42,949 nt of DNA. Origin: a virus. The stretch covers positions 1-42,949 of IMG/VR virus record IMGVR_UViG_3300010153_000016. The stretch is one strand, 5' to 3'. The translations under genes were made by a program, and so were the position numbers. Shown piece by piece: positions 14,884 through 21,960 of the stretch (position 1 is its first letter; the number at the start of each line of letters is the position of its first letter). Below the pieces are notes generated by a model. It was not told the DNA's origin, made no database searches, and saw only the letters and a list, made by a program, of their open reading frames with translations.

Positions 14884-15754
14884 TAACACAAATGAATACA
14901 CATACCAATGGAATCCTGAAACATATGGAGACGATGACTTACCCATCTTGAAGATTAGTAAGTCGTCTTTCGGTTCGTTTCAGTGGTGTCCTAAGAAATA
15001 CCAGTTCAACTACATTGAACAAAAACCACAGGACACTAGCGAAGCAATGTGGAAAGGAACTATGGTTCACAATGCAAGAGAGGCATTTTTCGATGAGTTC
15101 GATATTGCTAAAGCAGAGAATATGAGTCACGGTGAACTAACTAATTATTGTTACACCCTATTCCCTCTTGATGAGATGAGTGATATGTATGAGACAATTG
15201 CTACATTTGAAGCAAACAGATTCATGGATTCCAAAGCAGAAGGAACAATAGATAATTTCATTCCTGTAATCAATGAAGAAGTTCTTGATGCTAAGATAGT
15301 AATTAGGCGTGAAGATTTTCCATCAATCAGACTAGAAAGAAACTATGTTGTTCATCTTCAAGGTATCATTGATAGAATGTTTCTAGATGGTGAGTCGTAT
15401 ATTCCTATGGAATTGAAGACAGGAGCATGGAAGGAATACAAGAAAACCTCAATGAGAAAGGAAATGGCATTCTACAAATTATTGTTCGACAACTGTGCTG
15501 ATGCTAGATTGGAAGAACTAGGTTTAACAAGGGATAATCAAATCACACATTGGTCTTGGTATTACCCTGCATCCAATCACATGTATGTAGAAGATGCTAA
15601 AAAGTCCAGTGAAACCGCAGTGCTGAAAGGTATTGCTAAGTTGATACATGCCTACGAGAGAAACCTGTTCCCAACAAAATACAATGCTAGAACATGTGCA
15701 TCTTGTAGTTATTACTCAATATGTGACACTGCTAATGATGACGGGTGGTTGTGA
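14867..15754 (+). CDS. Cas4-like RecB-family nuclease with Fe-S cysteines
   Basis: A 295-residue PD-(D/E)XK nuclease. The N-terminal KISKSSFGSFQWCPKKY matches the RecB/Cas4 opening with Cys41. GTMVHNAREAFF (64-75) gives the G-x3-H motif, Asp169 (GIIDRM) and MELKTG (Glu182, Lys184) complete the active site. C-terminal Cys277, Cys280 and Cys286 with Cys41 form the Cas4/AddB-type 4Fe-4S set. Such enzymes resect DNA ends. No CRISPR array or cas1/cas2 is nearby, so a role in viral recombination or end processing is more likely than adaptation. It lies between polB and the primase genes. Confidence 0.85.
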   Translation: MSRPSSNTNEYTYQWNPETYGDDDLPILKISKSSFGSFQWCPKKYQFNYIEQKPQDTSEAMWKGTMVHNAREAFFDEFDIAKAENMSHGELTNYCYTLFPLDEMSDMYETIATFEANRFMDSKAEGTIDNFIPVINEEVLDAKIVIRREDFPSIRLERNYVVHLQGIIDRMFLDGESYIPMELKTGAWKEYKKTSMRKEMAFYKLLFDNCADARLEELGLTRDNQITHWSWYYPASNHMYVEDAKKSSETAVLKGIAKLIHAYERNLFPTKYNARTCASCSYYSICDTANDDGWL

Positions 15755-16209
15755 TGAAAGAAAGAATACTAGAAATGTTAAATGAGAAAGAATGGACTTT
15801 TGCAGACTTACAGAATATGACTCCAATAGTAAATAACTTCGTTGAAGTGCTATATGGAGAGTTAACTGCGGAAGAGAAACTACGGTTGATTTGGGAAATT
15901 GATGTAGAACCTAGTATAGTTAATGGCCCTACGGTGTGGAGAGATGGTAACGATGACCCAACTGGTTTAACAGTAGTTGAACCTCTGATTCGACCCTTTG
16001 GTATGTTAATGCAAGAGATGGTAACGCACAAATTAACTGAGATTGTAATTGAAACAGTCAAAACAGAACTACTGAATGCAAATGTCAGTTTTGGTAAAAA
16101 TGAAAATAAGGAGGATGAAACAAATGAAGTTTCCGAGAGTAGTATGGACAGGAAGCCACCTAAGAGGGGCAAGACAGTTTCCAAGACTAGTCGTAAAGAC
16201 AAAAAGTGA
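15754..16209 (+). CDS. Hypothetical protein preceding the primase
   Basis: A 151-residue protein starting in a TGATG overlap with the Cas4-like gene (an in-frame GTG at 15745 is rejected). The body is helical and acidic, with a segment around FGMLMQEMVTHKLTEIVIETVKTELL. The tail is very basic (KPPKRGKTVSKTSRKDKK), suitable for nucleic-acid contact. Its last 86 bases overlap the primase gene in another frame, so the basic tail is constrained by two reading frames. Possibly a primase accessory factor; that is only positional inference. Confidence 0.55.
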   Translation: MKERILEMLNEKEWTFADLQNMTPIVNNFVEVLYGELTAEEKLRLIWEIDVEPSIVNGPTVWRDGNDDPTGLTVVEPLIRPFGMLMQEMVTHKLTEIVIETVKTELLNANVSFGKNENKEDETNEVSESSMDRKPPKRGKTVSKTSRKDKK

Positions 16210-17122
16210 ATACATTAACTGGCTTAACCAGTATAATGGTAAGATGAATTGCTATACAACAGTCTATGACTTTGAAGAGATAAACGACAATATACAAATT
16301 GATTCTTCTGTTATTCTTGATAGAATGTTTCTAGACTTTGATGCTCACGATAAACCGTTAGAACTAGCACACAAAGACTTCGTATTAGTTGCTCAAAAGT
16401 TGGAAGACCAAGACATCATGTTCAGAAGTTATTTCAGCGGTAAGGGTTTCCACATCATTGCCAAAGGAGAACGAGTGGCTGATATTAGAAGCATTCAACA
16501 GTATTATTCCGACTTGGCTAAGGATTATCCTACACTTGATAGGACTGGTATTCAGATAAACAGACTCAGAAGAGTTCCTAATTCTATGAATCTCAGTAGC
16601 ACATACGGTGATGATAAATCGTATTTTTGCATACCAGTCAATTACAAATTAGATGAGTTAGATTTGATTCTTGAAACTGCTAAGAACATATGTCCAATTG
16701 ATATTGAATATGGTTCTAAGAAGATAGCGTTTCCTTCAGTCAAACCAATTGAGTTAGCAGACATAGAAGTTGAAATGCCTGAACCTGTTGGTAGTTTACC
16801 AATACTACCATGCTTACACAATTCAATTATGGTGGAAAATCCTAGCCATTTTGCTAGGGTGTATCTCATACATTGGTGGAGAGACTTACTTACAGGAAGG
16901 GAGAGAAATGTCTCCCCTGAACAACAAGAAAAAGTCATTGATACTATCATGGTTGAATTAGAGAAGATTGCTTCCCTCGATGAAGTTTGGTTGGATTGGA
17001 ACTATGGTGTTACTAAGATGTATGTTAGCGGTATAGTTTCTAAAGGGTATCACACTCCGAGTTGTGATAAACTAATTGCACAGGGATATTGTGTTGGAAA
17101 ATGTTGGAGGTATGTTGAATGA
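16124..17122 (+). CDS. Archaeo-eukaryotic primase, PriS-like with PriL-like Fe-S end
   Basis: A 332-residue protein. The catalytic PriS core is seen as MFLDFDAHD (Asp71, Asp73), the SGKGFH nucleotide-binding motif (105-110), and NRLRRVPNSMN (146-156) matching the conserved R-x-P-x-S motif of primases. The C-terminal 100 residues resemble the PriL iron-sulfur domain: Cys230, Cys314, Cys323 and Cys327, ending SCDKLIAQGYCVGKC. It would therefore make RNA primers as a single-chain primase. The start at 16124 is preferred because AGGAGG lies at 16109-16114; the in-frame ATG at 16076 has no such signal. It overlaps the previous gene by 86 bases. Confidence 0.85.
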   Translation: MKFPRVVWTGSHLRGARQFPRLVVKTKSEYINWLNQYNGKMNCYTTVYDFEEINDNIQIDSSVILDRMFLDFDAHDKPLELAHKDFVLVAQKLEDQDIMFRSYFSGKGFHIIAKGERVADIRSIQQYYSDLAKDYPTLDRTGIQINRLRRVPNSMNLSSTYGDDKSYFCIPVNYKLDELDLILETAKNICPIDIEYGSKKIAFPSVKPIELADIEVEMPEPVGSLPILPCLHNSIMVENPSHFARVYLIHWWRDLLTGRERNVSPEQQEKVIDTIMVELEKIASLDEVWLDWNYGVTKMYVSGIVSKGYHTPSCDKLIAQGYCVGKCWRYVE

Positions 17123-17256
17123 GAAATTATCTTTGTAAGTTATGTGGAGGTGTCTTTCAAGGAGTTGGTCATATGTTATCTAAAGGTGGAGTTTGTTGTG
17201 ACGACTGTAACTACACAAAGGTATTACCTGCTAGATTTAGAGGTGAACACCTATGA
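17119..17256 (+). CDS. Zinc microprotein (45 aa)
   Basis: A 45-residue product of a gene with ATGA overlaps at both ends. It carries CKLC (residues 6-9) and CCDDC (26-30), a minimal zinc ribbon with a glycine-rich loop, and ends with a basic stretch. Conserved-looking cysteine spacing and junctions support expression. It is the first of two adjacent zinc microgenes between primase and the next gene. Confidence 0.6.
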   Translation: MRNYLCKLCGGVFQGVGHMLSKGGVCCDDCNYTKVLPARFRGEHL

Positions 17257-17387
17257 AGTGTGATTGTGGAAGGAAGTTAAATCTTACAGATTGGCACAAT
17301 GCTCGATGTATAGAATGCAAAGAAGCAATAGAATATACACAGTGGTTGAATTTATTGGAGGCATTAGATGACAAGGAAAATTCGTGA
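17253..17387 (+). CDS. Zinc microprotein (44 aa)
   Basis: A 44-residue protein beginning in an ATGA overlap with the preceding microgene. CDC (residues 3-5) and CIEC (19-22) suggest a small zinc ribbon followed by a helix (AIEYTQWLNLLEAL) and an acidic end. It overlaps the next gene by 20 bases. Function unknown. Confidence 0.6.
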   Translation: MKCDCGRKLNLTDWHNARCIECKEAIEYTQWLNLLEALDDKENS

Positions 17388-17781
17388 AGTGACTCACCGT
17401 GATGGTAGTATAATTAATTTATGCAAACACCCAATTAACCTGCGAATACAGTGGTCAAGCAAAGTAGAAACTATCAACATACCACCTAGTGGAGCATGGG
17501 CTAGAGTGGTGTTTGAATCAAAACCCGAAATGCTACACATAGAAGGGATGAAAGTTCCTGTTTACAACCATACAGAACTCAAAACTAGAGTATTGGGTAT
17601 ACCTAAAGTTGGTGATTTCTTATTTGGATTACCACATGAGAAAAAAGGAGTTTACTATATTGTTAGTAGAGTGGTCGCGGATAACAATAGAGACAGGGGA
17701 GATTTGTTATGCCCTAATGTGAACACAGAAAAAGATGGCACAAAAACAGCGACAGGATTTTTCAAGTTGGGGAAGATATGA
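17368..17781 (+). CDS. Hypothetical protein of an INLxxHPI-type family
   Basis: A 137-residue, beta-rich protein. It contains INLCKHPINL near the start, IPPSGAWARV in the middle, and YYIVSRVVADNNRDRGDLLCP near the end. This order (NLxxHPI, PPSGxxARV, YIVSxxVA, DLLxP) recalls small phage and bacterial proteins of unknown function. The ribosome site GGAGG lies seven bases before the ATG. It overlaps the XPF-like gene by four bases. Function not known. Confidence 0.65.
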   Translation: MTRKIREVTHRDGSIINLCKHPINLRIQWSSKVETINIPPSGAWARVVFESKPEMLHIEGMKVPVYNHTELKTRVLGIPKVGDFLFGLPHEKKGVYYIVSRVVADNNRDRGDLLCPNVNTEKDGTKTATGFFKLGKI

Positions 17782-18479
17782 TGAAACTAGTAATTGATAG
17801 TCGTGAGAACTCAGACCTTACTGATAAGGTAATTGAGAAAGCAAAAGAATACAATATACCATATGAGAAAGAGTGGTTAGAAATTGGGGATTATATCTTC
17901 AACGATGTATGCTTTGAAGCCAAGTCTTCTTTTGATTTCTTACAATCTATCATAAACAACAGATTGTGGAATCAAATGGATAACATGGATAGAGCATTTG
18001 ATAATAACTTAGTTATTGTGTATGGTTCATTCGATGCCGCCTTTAGAAAACATGTAGATTACAGTAAATCTACTATGAATAAAGCAACACAACGAGTATT
18101 GTTGAAGAAAAAATTCTATGGGGCTATGGGGAAGATAATTCTTGACACTGATTGTAGTTTACTTTGGTTCAAGGATGCACTTACTGCCGCAGACATGATT
18201 TGTGTAGTTTGTAAGATGCAACCTCACGATAGAGAAGTTTACACTCCTAGAATTGTAAAGAGAAGGAAAATTAGCACAACAGATTTGCGAATTGATGTGC
18301 TAACCACGATAAGAGGACTAAGTGAGAAGAAAGCAAAGATGCTTATTGCTAAGTATGGCTCTATAATGGAAATTGGAGAAGCAACACCTAATGAATTGTG
18401 TGCGTTAGATGGAATAGGTAGTGTATTGGCAAATAGAATACACAACACACTGAATTTAGAAGAAAAAATGGAGATATGA
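17778..18479 (+). CDS. XPF/ERCC4-type structure-specific nuclease with HhH domain
   Basis: A 233-residue protein. The N-terminal nuclease domain shows VIDSRE (Asp7, Arg9, Glu10), IGDYIF (36-41) and FEAKSSFD (Glu47, Lys49, Asp53), the ERCC4 active-site pattern with A in place of R. Residues about 172-225 form a tandem helix-hairpin-helix domain (IRGLSEKKAKMLIAKYGS, LDGIGSVLANRI). This is the architecture of the short archaeal XPF, which cuts 3' flaps and branched DNA. No PIP box is visible at its C-terminus, unlike many archaeal homologues. It sits beside the helicase, suggesting fork or recombination-intermediate processing. Confidence 0.85.
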   Translation: MMKLVIDSRENSDLTDKVIEKAKEYNIPYEKEWLEIGDYIFNDVCFEAKSSFDFLQSIINNRLWNQMDNMDRAFDNNLVIVYGSFDAAFRKHVDYSKSTMNKATQRVLLKKKFYGAMGKIILDTDCSLLWFKDALTAADMICVVCKMQPHDREVYTPRIVKRRKISTTDLRIDVLTTIRGLSEKKAKMLIAKYGSIMEIGEATPNELCALDGIGSVLANRIHNTLNLEEKMEI

Positions 18480-20056
18480 ATATGAGTAATGATAATAATG
18501 AACTAAAGTTAAGAGAAGACGAAGAATATGAAGCCGAAATAGATAGAATGTATTTCGAGTCTCTACAAGAAGGGAAAGAATACACAAAGAGTAGTAAAAT
18601 TCCACTAGTTGTAGAGAAATTTGTGACTAACGCCGTAAACCAATCAATTAACAATGAAGTTCCTGCAATGTTAGCATTTTACATGCTATTAGGGCAAATA
18701 TGCAAGGACATGGTGTGTATTCCTGCTAAAACAAGAAGGATAGGCATTAGACTTCAAGTAATTTGGATGCAAACTAGTGGTAGTGGTAAGACTGAGATGT
18801 TTAATTTCATAGGCCCAGTTTCTAAGAGGTTATTTGACACCATAAATGAAAGATATGGAACAGATATTCAGAACTTTGAGAGTAATTTTGGCACTATTGG
18901 TGAACACGATAGAGAAAACGTTGGTTATGATGTTCAAAAAATTGGAGATTCCACAGATGCCGCATTAGTTGGTAGTCCATCAACAGAAAAAGAAACAGTA
19001 GTTGATGACGACACTGGTAGGGAGAGAACAATAGAAGTTCCTATTCAGATATACGGTCAATTAGAAGGTGAAGGATTAATGGTATTTGATGAGTTTCACG
19101 ATACTGGTATATTCAGACAAACACAACATAAGGGTCAGATAATCTATTATTGTAATACTTTGATGAATACTCTTTGGGGTGAGAATTGGCCTATCAACAA
19201 GAAACTATTGAATGGTGACCCATTTACTTGTAACTCTAGACGCTCTATGTGGGCTACCACATATATCCCAAGAACCCTCGCTACTGTTATTACTGAAACA
19301 GGACTAATGCAACGCTCTATCATCTATATCAGAGAAGTTCCAATTGAAGAACAGAATGAAATTAGAGGAAAAATTGCAAGAGATTATGGTGTGATTGTAG
19401 ATTCAGGCGCACCAGTTGAGTCTGATGCTGATAACTTAGTTCAGATATATGAAAGACTTAGAGAACATTACTTTGAATCAGGAGAAGACCCTCTAAGAAC
19501 AATTACGTTTGGTAAGGGCTTTTCAGATGCTGTCACTAATGAAACTTGGAAGTTTCAAGAGTTTGTTCAAACAAGTAGACCTGCTGTTATGGAAATAGCA
19601 AACAATTTCATTACTAGAATGCAAGGTATGATGGTCAAAATGGCAGTATTATCTTGTATTGCAGAATCAGGAACTACTATCAAAACCAAGAAAAACCGTT
19701 ATATTGTGACAGAAAGACACGTTCGACAAGGAGCATATATCACACGACAATGCTATAAATCGTTGGTGTCGTGGCTTGACTTAGCACTAAAGGCGGAACA
19801 CAAGTCTATGCAAGAAAGGGCAATGGTAGGAGAGTTCAAAAAAGCATATGCGGAATTAATAGAAACCCCAAATGCTAGAACTATTGATGGAGAAAAGTGG
19901 CTTAACAAGACACAACTAATTGCTCATATCATGAAGAATACTAGACGAGGACAAGCACAGGTGTATAGAAACTACAAGAAAATATCTGATAACTATGAGG
20001 AGCGAAGAGTAGGAAGATATGGATATGTAAAAATGAAAAGGAAGGATGAACAATGA
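18476..20056 (+). CDS. P-loop ATPase, probable replicative helicase
   Basis: A 526-residue ATPase. Walker A is QTSGSGKT (residues 99-106) and Walker B is GLMVFDEFHD (200-209). A conserved-looking block RRSMWATTYIPRT ... TETGLMQR (255-280) probably carries sensor and arginine-finger residues. A C-terminal helical domain (about 380-470) and a basic tail follow. The layout resembles primase-associated helicases (DUF3987/MCM-like), and it lies among replication genes that otherwise lack a helicase. The exact superfamily is uncertain. The mini-protein at 11243-11488 is a deleted paralogue. ATG 18476 overlaps the XPF stop; 18482 is an alternative. Confidence 0.65.
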   Translation: MNMSNDNNELKLREDEEYEAEIDRMYFESLQEGKEYTKSSKIPLVVEKFVTNAVNQSINNEVPAMLAFYMLLGQICKDMVCIPAKTRRIGIRLQVIWMQTSGSGKTEMFNFIGPVSKRLFDTINERYGTDIQNFESNFGTIGEHDRENVGYDVQKIGDSTDAALVGSPSTEKETVVDDDTGRERTIEVPIQIYGQLEGEGLMVFDEFHDTGIFRQTQHKGQIIYYCNTLMNTLWGENWPINKKLLNGDPFTCNSRRSMWATTYIPRTLATVITETGLMQRSIIYIREVPIEEQNEIRGKIARDYGVIVDSGAPVESDADNLVQIYERLREHYFESGEDPLRTITFGKGFSDAVTNETWKFQEFVQTSRPAVMEIANNFITRMQGMMVKMAVLSCIAESGTTIKTKKNRYIVTERHVRQGAYITRQCYKSLVSWLDLALKAEHKSMQERAMVGEFKKAYAELIETPNARTIDGEKWLNKTQLIAHIMKNTRRGQAQVYRNYKKISDNYEERRVGRYGYVKMKRKDEQ

Positions 20057-20310
20057 GTAAAATAACATACGAAAACAAGTTTTTGGTCTTTGATATTAGA
20101 GAAGGCCCAAAAACAATAATTGAACAGTTGAATGCACATGGACAAGAAGGTTGGGAACTCCAAACAATGTTGAATGTAGGAGATAGTCAACTTGTAGGGT
20201 TCTTGACGAAGAAAAACACCAAAAATGCACCTGACCCGAAGGCTTCTGAAGCACAGAAGATAGCCAACTTGTGGACATCTGAGCCAAAGAAATCTAAGGA
20301 TGAAGAGTAG
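20053..20310 (+). CDS. DUF4177-like small protein
   Basis: An 85-residue protein. KITYENKFLVFDI then IIEQLNAHGQEGWELQTML matches the DUF4177 pattern (YExK ... LNxxGxxGWEL ... strand). DUF4177 members are small proteins of unknown function common in prokaryotes and phages. A long charged tail (KNAPDPKASEAQ onward) is extra. It starts in an ATGA overlap with the helicase gene and ends directly at the exonuclease ATG, so all three are co-translated. Confidence 0.7.
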   Translation: MSKITYENKFLVFDIREGPKTIIEQLNAHGQEGWELQTMLNVGDSQLVGFLTKKNTKNAPDPKASEAQKIANLWTSEPKKSKDEE

Positions 20311-20907
20311 ATGAGTTCGGTTCTTGCAATTGATTTAGAAACCAAGAACTTCTCTCATGAGATTGGTGGATGGGATAACACCCACATGTTTCTAGTGTCT
20401 ACGGTTTGCACTTGGGATGGCGACAAAGGCACAATTTACATTGACAAAGCAGTGGATGATTTAGCCAAAAGCAACGTGCAAATCAAACCACTATCTCAAC
20501 TCAAGTTCGATTTAGATGAACATTTTGAAAAGGGTGGTAAACTACTAGGCCATAATATCAGAAACTTTGACTTACCAGTATTGAAGAACGCAATGGATAT
20601 TTATTGTATCAAGAAGTATTTTGATGATAAGGCATATATTGACACCAGTGCAATACTTTCATCTGAACATAAGGAAAGGTATAGTCTGAATAATCTAGTT
20701 CAACATACGTTGGGTGCTGAGAAACTAATGGATAGTGCTGATGCTCCAATTGTATGGAAATCCGGTGGCTATTCAGAAGTAGCAAAATACTGTCTAAGTG
20801 ACTGTGAATTAGTGTATGATTTGTGGAAACATGGGGTTGAGAACAAAATGGTTAAAGGTTTCTCCCTAGAGGAAGAACTAGTTAAGGACTTGGAGGTTGA
20901 GTGGTAA
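20311..20907 (+). CDS. DnaQ-like (RNase H-fold) 3'-5' exonuclease
   Basis: A 198-residue protein with the three DEDD exonuclease motifs: AIDLETKN (Asp8, Glu10), LGHNIRNFDLPVL, and KYCLSDCELVYDL. The order and spacing fit a YprB/DnaQ-type single-domain nuclease. PolB has its own intact exonuclease domain, so this enzyme more likely trims RNA or degrades DNA separately. It follows DUF4177 with no gap and precedes a membrane microgene with no gap. The C-terminus is acidic (EEELVKDLEVEW). Confidence 0.8.
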   Translation: MSSVLAIDLETKNFSHEIGGWDNTHMFLVSTVCTWDGDKGTIYIDKAVDDLAKSNVQIKPLSQLKFDLDEHFEKGGKLLGHNIRNFDLPVLKNAMDIYCIKKYFDDKAYIDTSAILSSEHKERYSLNNLVQHTLGAEKLMDSADAPIVWKSGGYSEVAKYCLSDCELVYDLWKHGVENKMVKGFSLEEELVKDLEVEW

Positions 20908-21069
20908 ATGGATACTTGGGACATATTAGCGTGGTTTGTGTTTGTATTGGTAATATCTTTACTCTTCTTCGCTGCCTTTGGAAACAGTAAGTATTCCGAA
21001 GATAGTATTGAAGAATACATGGATAAATTAATTTCCGAAGAGAGGCAGAGAAATAATGGCTCTCCGTGA
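20908..21069 (+). CDS. Single-span membrane microprotein (53 aa)
   Basis: A 53-residue protein starting right after the exonuclease stop. Residues 7-24 (LAWFVFVLVISLLFFAAF) form a clear membrane helix; the rest is an acidic, helical tail (YSEDSIEEYMDKLISEE). It overlaps the next gene by 14 bases. The tail would lie in the cytoplasm if the N-terminus is outside. Function unknown. Confidence 0.6.
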   Translation: MDTWDILAWFVFVLVISLLFFAAFGNSKYSEDSIEEYMDKLISEERQRNNGSP

Positions 21070-21193
21070 AATATGCAAATACTGCGATAAATCAACAATA
21101 GCAAAACGCATCAAAGGCGTTTATGTTGGCAGTCTTGATGAAATTAAGATATGGCAATGTAGAAAATGTAAAGCATTATGGTCGGAAGAATAA
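21056..21193 (+). CDS. Zinc microprotein (45 aa), last gene of the replication array
   Basis: A 45-residue protein with CKYC (residues 7-10) and CRKC (35-38) flanking a basic, glycine-containing loop, a complete minimal zinc ribbon. It is the terminal gene before the hairpin/T-tract at 21181-21219; the terminator stem overlaps its last codons. Function unknown. Confidence 0.6.
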   Translation: MALREICKYCDKSTIAKRIKGVYVGSLDEIKIWQCRKCKALWSEE

Positions 21194-21219
21194 TTCCGGC
21201 CATAGTGCCTCTTTTTTTT
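21181..21219 (+). terminator. Terminator of the replication array
   Basis: A seven-pair stem (21181-21187 with 21194-21200, one G-T pair) and six-base loop, then GCC-rich bases and eight consecutive T at 21212-21219. Archaeal RNA polymerase terminates at such T-tracts. It closes the + strand array. Confidence 0.65.
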
Positions 21220-21240
21220 ACGTCAAAATTTCCATCACGT

Positions 21241-21302
21241 AATAGGGGCATACTCCCTATTATTTCGTTAATAGAGAGAACTCTCTATTATTTTAATAGA
21301 GA
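21241..21302. repeat. Palindrome cluster in the convergent junction
   Basis: AATAGGG (21241-21247) pairs with CCCTATT (21255-21261). A near-perfect palindrome follows: TAATAGAGAG (21269-21278), AA, CTCTCTATTA (21281-21290). A third half-site TAATAGAGA lies at 21294-21302. The AATAGRG half-site therefore recurs. Candidate roles are a protein-binding site, a bidirectional terminator, or part of an origin; none is proven. Confidence 0.6.
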
Positions 21303-21450
21303 TAAACCCATATTTGTGAAAAATTTCTACATATGAAACTTTCCATTTAACTTGCCTTCATGTATACAACTTTTTTTGACTTGGTTCGTGAAGAAACTAA
21401 CCAAAAGTTATTGATTTATTCCAATTATCACGCAATGTAAATTAACCTCC

Positions 21451-21467
21451 GGTGTATTTTTTACACC
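21451..21467. repeat. Small hairpin before the microgene chain
   Basis: GGTGTA (21451-21456) and TACACC (21462-21467) flank five T. It ends 11 bases before the first microgene ATG at 21479. It could be an operator or a leader hairpin. Between 21303 and 21450 I see AT-rich sequence with a T7 run near 21371 and no coding signal. Confidence 0.4.
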
Positions 21468-21478
21468 AGTGCGTTGGG

Positions 21479-21559
21479 ATGGAAGATGAAAACTACGGCA
21501 TAGAACTTACGAGGTTTTGGTATTGGGTGATGAGAAAAATAGGAATAGTAGTAAATTGA
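21479..21559 (+). CDS. Microprotein 1 of four coupled microgenes (26 aa)
   Basis: A short ORF encoding MEDENYGIELTRFWYWVMRK and six further hydrophobic residues. It is amphipathic and aromatic, with an acidic start and hydrophobic end. Its stop overlaps a TTG start of the next ORF. Support comes from the chain of junctions, not from length. The function is unknown. Confidence 0.4.
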   Translation: MEDENYGIELTRFWYWVMRKIGIVVN

Positions 21560-21639
21560 GTCTAAAGGAAAAATTCCCCGATTGGGATTGGGATTATTGG
21601 GAAGCGCAAATTGAAGGAACTGATTGGGGTAAAAAATAA
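21556..21639 (+). CDS. Microprotein 2 of four coupled microgenes (27 aa, TTG start)
   Basis: A TTG-initiated ORF overlapping the preceding stop by four bases and sharing one base with the next ATG. The product is Trp/Asp-rich (KFPDWDWDYWEAQIEG) and acidic apart from a basic end. The unusual composition may suit binding to another protein or DNA mimicry. Uncertain because of TTG and length. Confidence 0.35.
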   Translation: MSLKEKFPDWDWDYWEAQIEGTDWGKK

Positions 21640-21716
21640 TGTTTGGGTTAGTTGATATATTGTTGAGTATGTTTGAGTGGGATTTTGATGACCTCATTCT
21701 AGAGGATGATGAATAG
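21639..21716 (+). CDS. Microprotein 3 of four coupled microgenes (25 aa)
   Basis: ATG shares its A with the previous TAA. The product (MFGLVDILLSMFEWDFDD plus LILEDDE) is an acidic amphipathic helix. Its TAG shares a base with a GTG start of the next ORF. Function unknown. Confidence 0.4.
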   Translation: MFGLVDILLSMFEWDFDDLILEDDE

Positions 21717-21793
21717 TGATAGTAGTAGATTTGCTATTATTTCCATATAGACTAGTAGTTGGTATCATTGCATTGGGTAAATTCCGCCCATGA
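21716..21793 (+). CDS. Microprotein 4 of four coupled microgenes (25 aa, GTG start)
   Basis: A GTG-initiated ORF sharing one base with the previous TAG. The product is mostly hydrophobic (VVDLLLFPYRLVVGIIAL) with a short basic end (GKFRP), a possible membrane helix. It ends 156 bases before the T-tract at 21950. Confidence 0.35.
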   Translation: MIVVDLLLFPYRLVVGIIALGKFRP

Positions 21794-21806
21794 AATTAGA
21801 TTGCAA

Positions 21807-21918
21807 ATTAGAAATAAATATGCCTCCCAAAGTAGGGGGTATACGCACACGGTTTTACAGTTTCTGATAATTACCACAATAACAGCAGAAAACCCCACCC
21901 CTACTGCAAATTTCTAAT
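21807..21918. repeat. Nested inverted repeats, possible structured element
   Basis: The outer pair is ATTAGAAAT (21807-21815) with ATTTCTAAT (21910-21918); the inner pair is AGTAGGGG (21831-21838) with CCCCTACT (21898-21905). They are nested in the correct order to form one interrupted stem-loop of about 110 bases with asymmetric internal loops. Direct repeats of TGCAAATT also occur at 21802 and 21905. Possible non-coding RNA, protein-binding region or origin element. Confidence 0.45.
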
Positions 21919-21949
21919 GGCCGATAAGCCAAACAGAATATGCAAATGG

Positions 21950-21956
21950 TTTTTTT
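21950..21956 (+). terminator. T-tract ending the microgene transcript
   Basis: Seven consecutive T at 21950-21956 shortly after the nested inverted repeats and just before the - strand gene stop codon at 21961. It is suitable for archaeal termination of + strand transcripts. No strong hairpin adjoins it. Confidence 0.4.
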
Positions 21957-21960
21957 CATA

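Noticed and set aside
21461-21697. A 78-codon - strand ORF in the intergenic region
   Set aside because: Its product is Pro/Asn/Tyr low-complexity, it lacks a ribosome site, and the opposite strand holds the coupled microgene chain.
21194-21960. tRNA or rRNA gene in the intergenic region
   Set aside because: No cloverleaf, TTCRANT loop or conserved rRNA segment could be recognised.
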